Origin: Alphaproteobacteria bacterium | Lineage (GTDB): Bacteria; Pseudomonadota; Alphaproteobacteria; GCA-2731375 | Length of the DNA: 64,000 nt | Direction of reading: 5' to 3' | NCBI GenBank assembly: GCA_016776605.1 | Contig: JADHTB010000005.1 | Span: forward strand, 1 to 64,000 | Part shown: piece by piece, positions 8,282 through 15,942 of the stretch | Layout of the letters: the number at the start of each line of letters is the position of its first letter | Position numbering within the stretch: the first letter of the stretch is position 1 | Program-made: the position numbers and the translations under genes | The notes under the pieces: model-generated | Seen by the model: only the letters and a program-made list of their open reading frames with translations | Told to the model about the DNA's origin: nothing | The model's database searches: none

Positions 8282-10603
8282 ATGAAATTCGGTCTTGGAC
8301 AAGCAGCGCCAAGGGTGGAGGATCAACGCTTCCTTAAAGGCGGTGGCCGCTACACCGATGACATTGATCTGGCTGGCCAGGCCTGGTCCTACATGCTTCG
8401 CTCGCCCCATGCCCATGCCCGGATCCGCTCGATCGATGTCGAGGCGGCGCGCACGGCTCCAGGCGTCCTCGCCGTTTATACGGGCGCGGACATCGCCGCT
8501 GCCGGCCTTGGCGATATGCCCTGTCTTGCCGCCAAGGTCGCACCGCTGAAACGGCCGGATGGTTCGCCCTTGTTCCTGCCGCCGCGTCCGGCTCTGGTCC
8601 GGGACAAGGTTGCTTTTGTCGGCGATTACGTCGCCTTCGTGGTGGCAGAGAGCCGCGTTCAGGCCCAGGATGCGGCCGAGCTTATTGAGGTGGACTACGA
8701 GCCGCTACCTACCATCGTCCGCACGGCCGCGGCCATTGGCGATAGCGCGCCGGCAGTCTGGGAGGATTGCCCCGACAATATCAGCTTTCGGCTGGAACTG
8801 GGCGACAAGGCCGCCGTCGATACCGCCTTCGCGGATGCCCAACACGTCACCCGGCTGGAGCTTCCCATGCCGCGGGTCGCCATCAATCCCATGGAGCCTC
8901 GCGCCGCGCTGGGTACCTATGATGCGATCGAGGATCGCTACACGCTCTATTCCGGCAACCAGTTCCCGCACGATATGAGAAGCTGGTTGGCGGACGCGGT
9001 ACTGGGGATCGCCGAGAGCCGGTTGCGTGTGGTCAGTCCAGACATGGGTGGATCATTCGGTTTACGTGCCAATATCTTTCCCGAGCTGCCCCTGGTGCTC
9101 TGGGCGGCAAAGCAACTCAACCGGCCGGTCAAGTGGACCAACCAGCGTTCGGACGGCATGCTTGACGAACAGGCGCGCGACATGATCATGGCGGTCGAGC
9201 TTGCGCTGGACAAGGATGGCCGTTTTCTGGCGCTTCGGGTGCGTTGCCTTGCCAACATGGGCGCCTATCTGTCGAACTTTGGGCCGTTGCCGGCGTTCGG
9301 CAACCTGGGCGGCGTGGCCGGTGTCTACCTGACGCCTGCGATCCATGCGGAAGTGCTGGGGGTCTTCACCAACACCAGCCCGACGGGGCCCTATCGCGGC
9401 GCCGGCCGGCCGGAGGCGACCTCGGCCATTGAGCAGGCGATCGACCTGGCGGCGCGGGAGCTCGACATCGACCGTGTGGAATTGCGCCGCCGCAACATTA
9501 TCCCGCCGACGGCGATGCCGTTCCAGACCGGACTTACCTATAACTACGATTGTGGCGAGTTCGAGCGTAACATGGACCAGGCTCTGGCCATGGCCGATGC
9601 TCCCGGTTTCGAGGCGCGCCGGGTTGCGGCCCGCGCCAATGGTCGGTTGCGCGGCCTGGGCCTTGCCAACGCCATCGAGCAGGCGGCTGGTATGTTTGAC
9701 GAGGCCGGCGAAATTCGCTTCGACCGGCAAGGCCATGCCACTATCCTCATGGGCACTCATTCCCATGGCCAGGGCCACGAGACCGTGTTCCGGCAATTGC
9801 TGTCGGGCAAGCTTGGTCTCGATTTCGAGGCGATGCGCTACGTCCAGGGCGACACGGATCTGGTTGGCTATGGCCATGGCACCGGTGGTTCGCGGGTCTC
9901 GGGCCTTGGCAGTGGAGCGCTGCTGGGCGCTGCCGAGAAAATCATCGACAAGGGCCGCCTGATCGCCGCCCATAGCCTGGAAGCGCCGGCGGTCGATATC
10001 GAGTTCGACGATGGCTGCTTCACGGTGGCCGGCACCGACCGCTCGCTGAGTTTGGCCGAGATCGCGGCCATCGCCTTCGAACCGGCGCTGCTGCCGGCGG
10101 GAATGGACAGCGGTCTGCAGGGCTTCGCCACCTTCAAGGCATCGGCACCGACCTTTCCGAACGCTTGCCATGTCGCGGAGGTGGAGATCGATCCTGAAAC
10201 CGGGGTGATCCGGATCTTGCGCTACGTCGCGGTCGACGATGTGGGCACCGTGATGAACCCGGCGCTATTAAAAGGCCAATTGCATGGCGGCATTGTCCAG
10301 GGCGCCGGTCAAATTCTGGGCGAACAAGCGCTGTGGGACGACACTGGTCAGGTGCTCACCGGGTCCTTCATGGATTACACCATGCCCCGGGCCGACGACG
10401 TTCCGTGCTTCGAGATTGAAACCAATTCGGTGCCAAGCCCGCGGAACCCACTCGGCATCAAGGGCGCCGGTGAGGCGGGAACGGTTGGCGCCGTCGCTTG
10501 CCTGACCAGTGCTATTTTGGATGCGCTGGCGCCGCTGGGGATCCGCGAACTGGAAATGCCGGCGACGTCTGAACGGATCTGGCGGGCGATAAAGGATGCA
10601 TGA
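8282..10603 (+). CDS. Molybdenum hydroxylase large subunit (xanthine dehydrogenase/CoxL family)
   Basis: 773 residues covering the whole molybdopterin-cytosine-dinucleotide subunit. The active-site loop PYRGAGR is at residues 370-376, the form II pattern rather than the AYRCSFR loop of true CO dehydrogenase, and the catalytic glutamate is E731 in GAGEAG. These subunits hydroxylate N-heterocycles, aldehydes or purines with water-derived oxygen. The usual FAD (CoxM) and 2Fe-2S (CoxS) partners are not in this window, so electrons must leave through subunits encoded elsewhere or an unusual partner. A Rieske oxygenase gene follows 43 bp later on the same strand. Confidence 0.9.
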   Translation: MKFGLGQAAPRVEDQRFLKGGGRYTDDIDLAGQAWSYMLRSPHAHARIRSIDVEAARTAPGVLAVYTGADIAAAGLGDMPCLAAKVAPLKRPDGSPLFLPPRPALVRDKVAFVGDYVAFVVAESRVQAQDAAELIEVDYEPLPTIVRTAAAIGDSAPAVWEDCPDNISFRLELGDKAAVDTAFADAQHVTRLELPMPRVAINPMEPRAALGTYDAIEDRYTLYSGNQFPHDMRSWLADAVLGIAESRLRVVSPDMGGSFGLRANIFPELPLVLWAAKQLNRPVKWTNQRSDGMLDEQARDMIMAVELALDKDGRFLALRVRCLANMGAYLSNFGPLPAFGNLGGVAGVYLTPAIHAEVLGVFTNTSPTGPYRGAGRPEATSAIEQAIDLAARELDIDRVELRRRNIIPPTAMPFQTGLTYNYDCGEFERNMDQALAMADAPGFEARRVAARANGRLRGLGLANAIEQAAGMFDEAGEIRFDRQGHATILMGTHSHGQGHETVFRQLLSGKLGLDFEAMRYVQGDTDLVGYGHGTGGSRVSGLGSGALLGAAEKIIDKGRLIAAHSLEAPAVDIEFDDGCFTVAGTDRSLSLAEIAAIAFEPALLPAGMDSGLQGFATFKASAPTFPNACHVAEVEIDPETGVIRILRYVAVDDVGTVMNPALLKGQLHGGIVQGAGQILGEQALWDDTGQVLTGSFMDYTMPRADDVPCFEIETNSVPSPRNPLGIKGAGEAGTVGAVACLTSAILDALAPLGIRELEMPATSERIWRAIKDA

Positions 10604-10646
10604 AAGTGCCGCGCTTCGCGCATGGTAAAAATTTGAGGGGGGTATA

Positions 10647-11966
10647 ATGCTGTCGCAGGAACAGAATGAGGCGTTGACCCGCGTCGGCCCCGCGACGCGG
10701 ATGGGCGACGTGTTCCGGCTGTTCTGGATCCCGTTCTATCCCAGCGCACAGTTGATCCCTGACGGCCAGCCGAAGCGGGTAAAGCTTCTTGGCGAAGATC
10801 TGGTCGCATTCCGCGACAGTGCCGGCCAGCCGGGCCTTATGGCGAACGCCTGTCCCCATCGTGGCGCGCCGCTTATGTTCGCCCGCAACGAGGAATGCGG
10901 GTTGCGCTGCGTCTATCACGGGTGGAAATTCGATGTGACGGGCAAGGCCATGGATTTGCCGGCCGAGCCGGCGCGGAGCCGGCTGAAAGACAGGGTGCGG
11001 GCGAAGGCTTATCCCTGTAGAGAACGCAACGGCATAATTTGGGCGTATATGGGCCCGAACCCGGAGAACCCGCCGTCGCTGCCTCAAATCGAATGGAACC
11101 TGGTGCCGGAGGAGAACGTCTTCGTTTCCTTCCGCGTACAGGAGTGCAATTGGTTGCAAGCGCTGGAAGGCGAAATCGATTCAGCCCACGCCCCTATTCT
11201 GCACGGACGCATCGACAATCAGGGCGCCATCAACGAATGGGTGGCAAAAAAAGACCTCCAACCCAGGTTCAAATGCCGGAACCAGCCGTTCGGGGTAAGT
11301 ATCGCCTCTTGCCGAGAGATTGATGAGGAAACCCGTTACTGGCGCGTGAACCAGTTCATGTTGCCCTTCTGGACACTGGTGCCGCCGCAGTCCAAATTTC
11401 CTGAACTCAGTGGTCATGCCTGGATCCCCATGGACGACGAAAATACTCTTTGCCTGATGTTTTCATACACGCCCACGGCGCCGCTCTACCCGCGTACCCG
11501 TACGCTGTTGGAAGAAGGGCACAACGGACGGGAGACCGGCCACGCCAGCCGAGACTGCTATGCGCCGAAACCGCCGACGACGCCCTATGCCGATTTCTGG
11601 ACGAAGTTCACGCCCGATAATGGCTACCAGTTCGACTACGCCAGCCAGCGGAACACCTGGTTTTCCGGCTTGCCCGGCCTTTGGGTTCAGGACGCTGGTT
11701 GTCAGTCCGGTGTGATGCCGATCTATGACCGCACCCAGGAGAACCTGGGCACCAGCGATGCCGGCATCGTCATGACTCGCCGATATCTGCTGAATATGCT
11801 TGCGAATTATCGTGATCGAGGCGTGTGCCCGCCGGGCGCCGACCAGCCGGAAACATATATGGTGCGTGCTGTCTCCATGCACCTGCCTGCCGATGCGGCT
11901 TGGACGGAAGCGTGCGCGCCGTTCATGCGTGCGAAACTCGGGGCCGATTTCGGCTACACCCCATGA
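10647..11966 (+). CDS. Rieske non-heme iron oxygenase, alpha subunit
   Basis: 439 residues. The Rieske 2Fe-2S ligands are C69-x-H71 and C88-x2-H91. The mononuclear iron histidines are H181 and H186 within EIDSAHAPILH. The length and layout resemble the phthalate 4,5-dioxygenase/vanillate demethylase-like group, which needs a separate reductase; none is present nearby. It would hydroxylate or O-demethylate an aromatic acid in the cytoplasm. A strong GAGGGGGG site precedes the ATG. It is followed by an LLM flavin oxidoreductase 31 bp downstream, consistent with one operon from about 8.28 kb to 14.6 kb. Confidence 0.9.
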   Translation: MLSQEQNEALTRVGPATRMGDVFRLFWIPFYPSAQLIPDGQPKRVKLLGEDLVAFRDSAGQPGLMANACPHRGAPLMFARNEECGLRCVYHGWKFDVTGKAMDLPAEPARSRLKDRVRAKAYPCRERNGIIWAYMGPNPENPPSLPQIEWNLVPEENVFVSFRVQECNWLQALEGEIDSAHAPILHGRIDNQGAINEWVAKKDLQPRFKCRNQPFGVSIASCREIDEETRYWRVNQFMLPFWTLVPPQSKFPELSGHAWIPMDDENTLCLMFSYTPTAPLYPRTRTLLEEGHNGRETGHASRDCYAPKPPTTPYADFWTKFTPDNGYQFDYASQRNTWFSGLPGLWVQDAGCQSGVMPIYDRTQENLGTSDAGIVMTRRYLLNMLANYRDRGVCPPGADQPETYMVRAVSMHLPADAAWTEACAPFMRAKLGADFGYTP

Positions 11967-11997
11967 CCTGGACAAACGCCATAACAAGAGAGGCCCG

Positions 11998-12975
11998 ATG
12001 GACCTGCCCCTGAACAAGACGCTTAAGATCGGCGTGAGCACGATGCATCGACGCAGCGAGCCAAACCCCGTGCAATGGCTGCCGAAGATCGATGAACTGG
12101 TTCAGATGGTCGAACAGGTTGATCAGTTCGGCTACGATTCCTTCTGGTGCGGCGACCATATCTCGATGGAGATTCCATTTCTTGATCCGCTGCTGCAGAT
12201 CGCACAGGCAGCCGTGATAAGCCGGCGTTTGATGTTTGGAACCTGCGTCTACCTCCTGCCCCTGCGTCACCCGACACCGGTCGCCAAACAAGTCGCCACC
12301 ATCGATCTGCTGACTGAGGGACGCTTTATTTTTGGTGTTGGCGTGGGCGGGGAGTTTCCGCAGGAATACGAGGCCTGCGGCGTGCCCCGGAACGAACGCG
12401 GTGCGCGCCTCGCAGAGGGCATCGGGGTTCTGCGCAGACTTTGGAGCGGCGAGCGCGTAAGCAACGACGGCAAGTTCTATCCGTTCAAGGATGTGCGCAT
12501 GACACCGCCGCCCTACCAACCCGGTGGTCCACCAATTTGGTGCGGTGGGCGCGCCGAAGCGGCATTGCAACGCGCCGGGCAGATCGGGGATGGCTGGTTC
12601 GCCTATGCGATCACGCCGGATATGTACCGCGACGGTCTTGCCGTGATCGACAATGCGGTGCGCGCCGCCGGGCGCAAACTTGAAACCTTCGGCACGGCGC
12701 ACCTTTTGTTTGCGCGCGTCTCCGGCAGCGCCGAACAGGCATTGGACGAGGCGAGCGAACATCTGAGCGTTCGTTACGGCATGGATATGCGCCGGGCGAC
12801 GAAACGCTATGGGGCGCTTGGCGCGCCGGCCGACGTCGCGGCGTGTATCCGTGCCTACCATGACGCAGGCGTACGCCACATCGCGCTCGATCTTGCCGGA
12901 CCATACGAGCGGCGCCACGAACAGTTGGAACGCTTTGCCAACGAGGTGCGGCCGCTCTTGCAGGATCTGATGTAG
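11998..12975 (+). CDS. LLM-class flavin-dependent oxidoreductase
   Basis: 325 residues in a luciferase-like monooxygenase TIM barrel. Typical blocks are GYDSFWCGDHI near the N-terminus, then LLPLRHP and GRFIFGVGVGGEFPQEYEA. Members use reduced FMN or F420 in oxygenation or reduction. The open frame extends 66 codons further upstream, but that stretch lies inside the Rieske gene; the ATG at 11998 with GAGAGG before it is the likely start. It probably acts on the same compound as the neighbouring oxygenase; the substrate is unknown. Confidence 0.85.
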   Translation: MDLPLNKTLKIGVSTMHRRSEPNPVQWLPKIDELVQMVEQVDQFGYDSFWCGDHISMEIPFLDPLLQIAQAAVISRRLMFGTCVYLLPLRHPTPVAKQVATIDLLTEGRFIFGVGVGGEFPQEYEACGVPRNERGARLAEGIGVLRRLWSGERVSNDGKFYPFKDVRMTPPPYQPGGPPIWCGGRAEAALQRAGQIGDGWFAYAITPDMYRDGLAVIDNAVRAAGRKLETFGTAHLLFARVSGSAEQALDEASEHLSVRYGMDMRRATKRYGALGAPADVAACIRAYHDAGVRHIALDLAGPYERRHEQLERFANEVRPLLQDLM

Positions 12976-13006
12976 ACACGGGGCAGTAAGTTAAGGAGTT
13001 TTTTTT

Positions 13007-14161
13007 ATGGACGATCCTAATCTCACGTTCGGCTTCACGGACGAGCAAAAGCTGTTGCGCAACAGCGTCCTTGGCACGCTGCAACGGGTATTGCCGCCCG
13101 AGAAAATCCGCGAACTCGATATGGCGGGCGAATACCCCTATGAAGCCTGCGCGGCCCTGGCCGAGGCCGGCGTCAACGGTATTGTGTATCCGGAAGAATA
13201 CGGCGGCCTGGGCGGCTCTTTCATGGATCTCGCCGTATTGGGAGAGGCGCTTGGCTATCACTATGGCGGTATCGCCCAGGCCTGGGGCATCACTTGCATC
13301 TATGCCGGCATGCATATTGCGCTGCATGGCAGCGAGGAGATGAAACGCGAGGTTCTGCCCAAGATCATATCAGGCGACATGCGCCTGGCGCTTTGCCTCA
13401 GCGAACCTGATCATGGCTCCGACGTTGCCTCCATCGAGGCCTTGGCCGTGCGCGATGGCGGTGACTATGTCCTGAATGGCCAGAAGATTTACAACAGCGC
13501 CGCCCACGTCGCGCATAATCTTGTGGTTGTCGTCAAGACCAAGCCGGGCCGTGGCTATGATGGTATCTCCATGTTCCTGGTCGATACCACATTGCCCGGC
13601 GTTACAATTCAACGCCTGGACGCATTGGGGCGAAAGACAACCGAGGCCAATCATTGTTTTTTCGAGGATGTCCGCCTACCCGCCGACCGTCTGATCGGGA
13701 CGGAGAATGATGGCTGGCAGGGCCTGATGAAGTGCCTCAATGTGGAGCGCTTGAACCTGGCGGCGAATGGTGTCGGCAACACATTGAAAATAATGGAGCA
13801 CGCGCTTGCCTACGCCAGGGAACGGCAGCAGTTCGGCCGCCCCATCGGCAAGTTCCAGGCGATCAGTCATAAATTCGCGGAGATGCAGATCATGTATCAG
13901 ACCGCGCGGGCGCAGACCTTTCGGGTGGCACAAATGTTGGACGCGGGCGTGGATCCGATTATGGAGAACGCCGTCGCCAAGGCCTACACGACCGAGGTCA
14001 ACTGGAAGGTCGCGGACATGGCGATGCAGATATTGGCCGGGGCCGGCTATATCCTCGACCAGGATATGCAGATGATGTTCCGTGACGCGCGGGTCGGGCC
14101 AATTGGCGGCGGCACCAGTGAAATACAACGCAACGTCATCGCCCAACGGATGGGTTTATAG
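13007..14161 (+). CDS. Acyl-CoA dehydrogenase
   Basis: 384 residues, the classic size of the FAD-dependent soluble acyl-CoA dehydrogenases that make an alpha,beta double bond and pass electrons to ETF. Recognisable stretches are LCLSEPDHGSD (flavin and substrate pocket), YARERQQFGRPIGKFQ, and GGGTSEIQRNVIAQRMGL at the C-terminus. The leader is unusual: the ribosome site AAGGAG is followed directly by eight T residues before ATG. The MaoC gene starts 13 bp downstream, so desaturation followed by hydration of one CoA ester is a sensible pairing. Confidence 0.92.
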   Translation: MDDPNLTFGFTDEQKLLRNSVLGTLQRVLPPEKIRELDMAGEYPYEACAALAEAGVNGIVYPEEYGGLGGSFMDLAVLGEALGYHYGGIAQAWGITCIYAGMHIALHGSEEMKREVLPKIISGDMRLALCLSEPDHGSDVASIEALAVRDGGDYVLNGQKIYNSAAHVAHNLVVVVKTKPGRGYDGISMFLVDTTLPGVTIQRLDALGRKTTEANHCFFEDVRLPADRLIGTENDGWQGLMKCLNVERLNLAANGVGNTLKIMEHALAYARERQQFGRPIGKFQAISHKFAEMQIMYQTARAQTFRVAQMLDAGVDPIMENAVAKAYTTEVNWKVADMAMQILAGAGYILDQDMQMMFRDARVGPIGGGTSEIQRNVIAQRMGL

Positions 14162-14174
14162 GGAGGGAAGTGAA

Positions 14175-14636
14175 ATGGACGCTCGCGAACCGCGCGGCAT
14201 GTATTTCGAGGATTTCGAGGTCGGCCATACCTATACGACGCCAAGGCGTACGATCACCAATACGGATATCGTAAACTTTGCCTGCCTATCGGGTGATTTC
14301 AACGCGCCGCATGTGGACTGGGAGTTCTGCAAACAACAGCCCTATGGCGAGCCGATTGCACATGGGCCCCTGGTACTCGCCATTGCCGGTGGCCTCAGTT
14401 GCCAAAGCGGTATGAACGACGGCACGGTCATCGCGATGATGGGCGTGGATGAATGGCGCATTCATAAACCGGTCAAGCATGGCGATACGATCGAGGTGGC
14501 GATGACGCCGATCGAGAAACGCCTGACCAGCAAGGCCGGCCAGGGCATCGTCGTCTTCAATCGGGATATTCTGAACCAGCATGGCGAAACGGTACACTCG
14601 ATGAAATCATCGAATATGTACCGCTGCCGGCCCTAG
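14175..14636 (+). CDS. MaoC-family hot-dog dehydratase
   Basis: 153 residues. The hydratase-2 motif is present as SGDFNAPHVD, with D41 and H46 the likely catalytic pair, followed by GEPIAHGPLVL. These enzymes add water across enoyl-CoA double bonds. I start at ATG 14175 with GGGAGGGAAG upstream, not at the in-frame start at 14082, which lies in the acyl-CoA dehydrogenase gene. The TAG stop at 14634-14636 is the terminal TAG of the large palindromic repeat that follows. It closes the run of same-strand catabolic genes that begins at 6800. Confidence 0.88.
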   Translation: MDAREPRGMYFEDFEVGHTYTTPRRTITNTDIVNFACLSGDFNAPHVDWEFCKQQPYGEPIAHGPLVLAIAGGLSCQSGMNDGTVIAMMGVDEWRIHKPVKHGDTIEVAMTPIEKRLTSKAGQGIVVFNRDILNQHGETVHSMKSSNMYRCRP

Positions 14637-14897
14637 AGCATTTCCGGGGTATTCTGAACCATTTGACCGCACACCAAGGCCCCGTGGGTAGACGCGGTTT
14701 GCAGGTCGATGTGGTGCATCGTCCAAGAACCGCAACGCAGCCACGGGGCCTTGGTGTGCGGCCTTCGGTGGCACCCCTAAGCCATTCTGGTGCGTTGCGC
14801 CGCTTGCCCGATGCACCACATCGCGCTGCGCAACGCGCCTACCCGAATGGCTTAGGGGCGCCATCAAATGGACCAGAATATCCCGGAAATGCTCTAG
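14634..14897. repeat. 264-bp three-armed palindromic element ending in CTAG
   Basis: Outer arms 14634-14666 and 14864-14896 pair over 33 bp with three mismatches. Inside, 14667-14687 and 14741-14761 are a perfect 21-bp inverted repeat, and 14770-14787 pairs with 14845-14862 with one mismatch. The two loops also match each other: 14707-14721 is the exact reverse complement of 14809-14823, and 14731-14739 of 14791-14799. The ends share TAGAGCATTT with the smaller two-hairpin repeats. It lies between two convergent genes and has no coding content I can support. Confidence 0.9.
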
Positions 14898-14931
14898 ATT
14901 TGCGGACCAGATCCTGCGCTGGTCATAGCCG

Positions 14932-15795
14932 TCAGGCGGGAGCCAGCACGAAATCGACACTGGCGATATTGAAGGGACGTTGGATGTTGGCGAAACGCGC
15001 CAGCTCTTCTTCGCCGGGTTGTTGATCGTACGGCACCGCCAGCGGCCCGCGCACGCCAAACACCGCATCCTCGTCGATGTAGGGATCGTTGAGGTCGAAA
15101 ATCTGGCTGATGTGCCGTTTGCATCCTTCGGCGGTGACCATGATGTGAATATGGGCCGGCCGCCAACAATGCCGGCCACCGGCACGTACCAGTTCACCTC
15201 CCGCGCCATCCTCCGGCACTTTGTAAGACATCGGTTTCGCCGTGGCGAAGGCATAATTGCCATTCTCGTCGGCATGCAGTGTGCCGCGTAGATTATGCTC
15301 GGGCTGGCTGGGATCCTGCACCGCATAAAGACCACTTGGCGCGTTCTGCCAGACTTCAATCTGGGCGCCGCTGAGTGGTTTGTCAGCACTGTCGCGTATT
15401 TGGCCATACACCACGATGCGCTCGCCATCATTATCGCCCGTCAAATCGGAACCATTCTCCAGCACCGGCGTCTCCGGGACGTAGAATGGCCCCATCAGGG
15501 TGGTAATTGATGCTTTTTGATCCTGCTGACCGTCAAGCAAGTCGACCAAGGCCGAGACGCCCAAAAGGTCGGACAGCAGAATGAACTCGTTGCGTTCCCC
15601 ATCGGTCGACGCCGCTGCCCGGGCTAGAATGCCCATCGCGGCCTCCCACTCCAGAGGGGTTAAATTAGCCTCGCGGACAAAATCATGCAGACGCTGGATC
15701 AGCAAGGCCAGAATTTCGCCGCTTCTGGCGTCCTGGGCACCAGAATAGGCCTGAATAACGGTCTCGGTGATATTATCGAATGTGATGTCCCGCAT
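14932..15795 (-). CDS. Intradiol ring-cleavage dioxygenase, hydroxyquinol 1,2-dioxygenase-like
   Basis: 287 residues. The Fe(III) ligands of the intradiol family are all visible: Y157 in SGLYAVQ, Y191 in MSYKVP, and H215 and H217 in RPAHIHIMV. The N-terminal helical dimerisation domain (about 1-100) is the catechol/hydroxyquinol type rather than protocatechuate type. The enzyme would open a catechol or 1,2,4-trihydroxybenzene between the hydroxyls, giving a muconate or maleylacetate. The ATG has an AGGGG site. It faces the MaoC gene across the palindromic element and is divergent from the gamma-glutamyltransferase-like gene. Confidence 0.9.
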   Translation of the reverse strand: MRDITFDNITETVIQAYSGAQDARSGEILALLIQRLHDFVREANLTPLEWEAAMGILARAAASTDGERNEFILLSDLLGVSALVDLLDGQQDQKASITTLMGPFYVPETPVLENGSDLTGDNDGERIVVYGQIRDSADKPLSGAQIEVWQNAPSGLYAVQDPSQPEHNLRGTLHADENGNYAFATAKPMSYKVPEDGAGGELVRAGGRHCWRPAHIHIMVTAEGCKRHISQIFDLNDPYIDEDAVFGVRGPLAVPYDQQPGEEELARFANIQRPFNIASVDFVLAPA

Positions 15796-15835
15796 CTGAA
15801 TTCCCCTCGCTTTCGGCCCAGCGCAATTTTATCCT

Positions 15836-15880
15836 AAATGTGCTCAGATTTTTTAGAATAGAGCAATTTTCGAATTGTTT
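15836..15880. repeat. Remnant of the two-hairpin repeat, copy H
   Basis: About 45 bp match the middle of the reverse-orientation type 1 repeat: a GCTCAGA stretch, TTTAGAAT, then AGAGCAATTTT. The outer hairpin and the other end are missing. It lies in the 147-bp gap between two divergent genes, and is the only copy upstream of gene starts. Confidence 0.55.
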
Positions 15881-15942
15881 CTTGCCCGCCGGCATGTGGG
15901 TTATCATGCCGGCCACGTCGCGGAGTTTCGGTAAAATTCAAT

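Noticed and set aside
9062..10171. Long open frame on the minus strand opposite the molybdenum hydroxylase gene
   Set aside because: High-GC codon use on the plus strand produces long antisense frames; its translation has no protein-family features.
14607..15431. Long minus-strand frame across the intradiol gene and the palindromic element
   Set aside because: It overlaps the well-supported intradiol dioxygenase in another frame and runs through the repeat.
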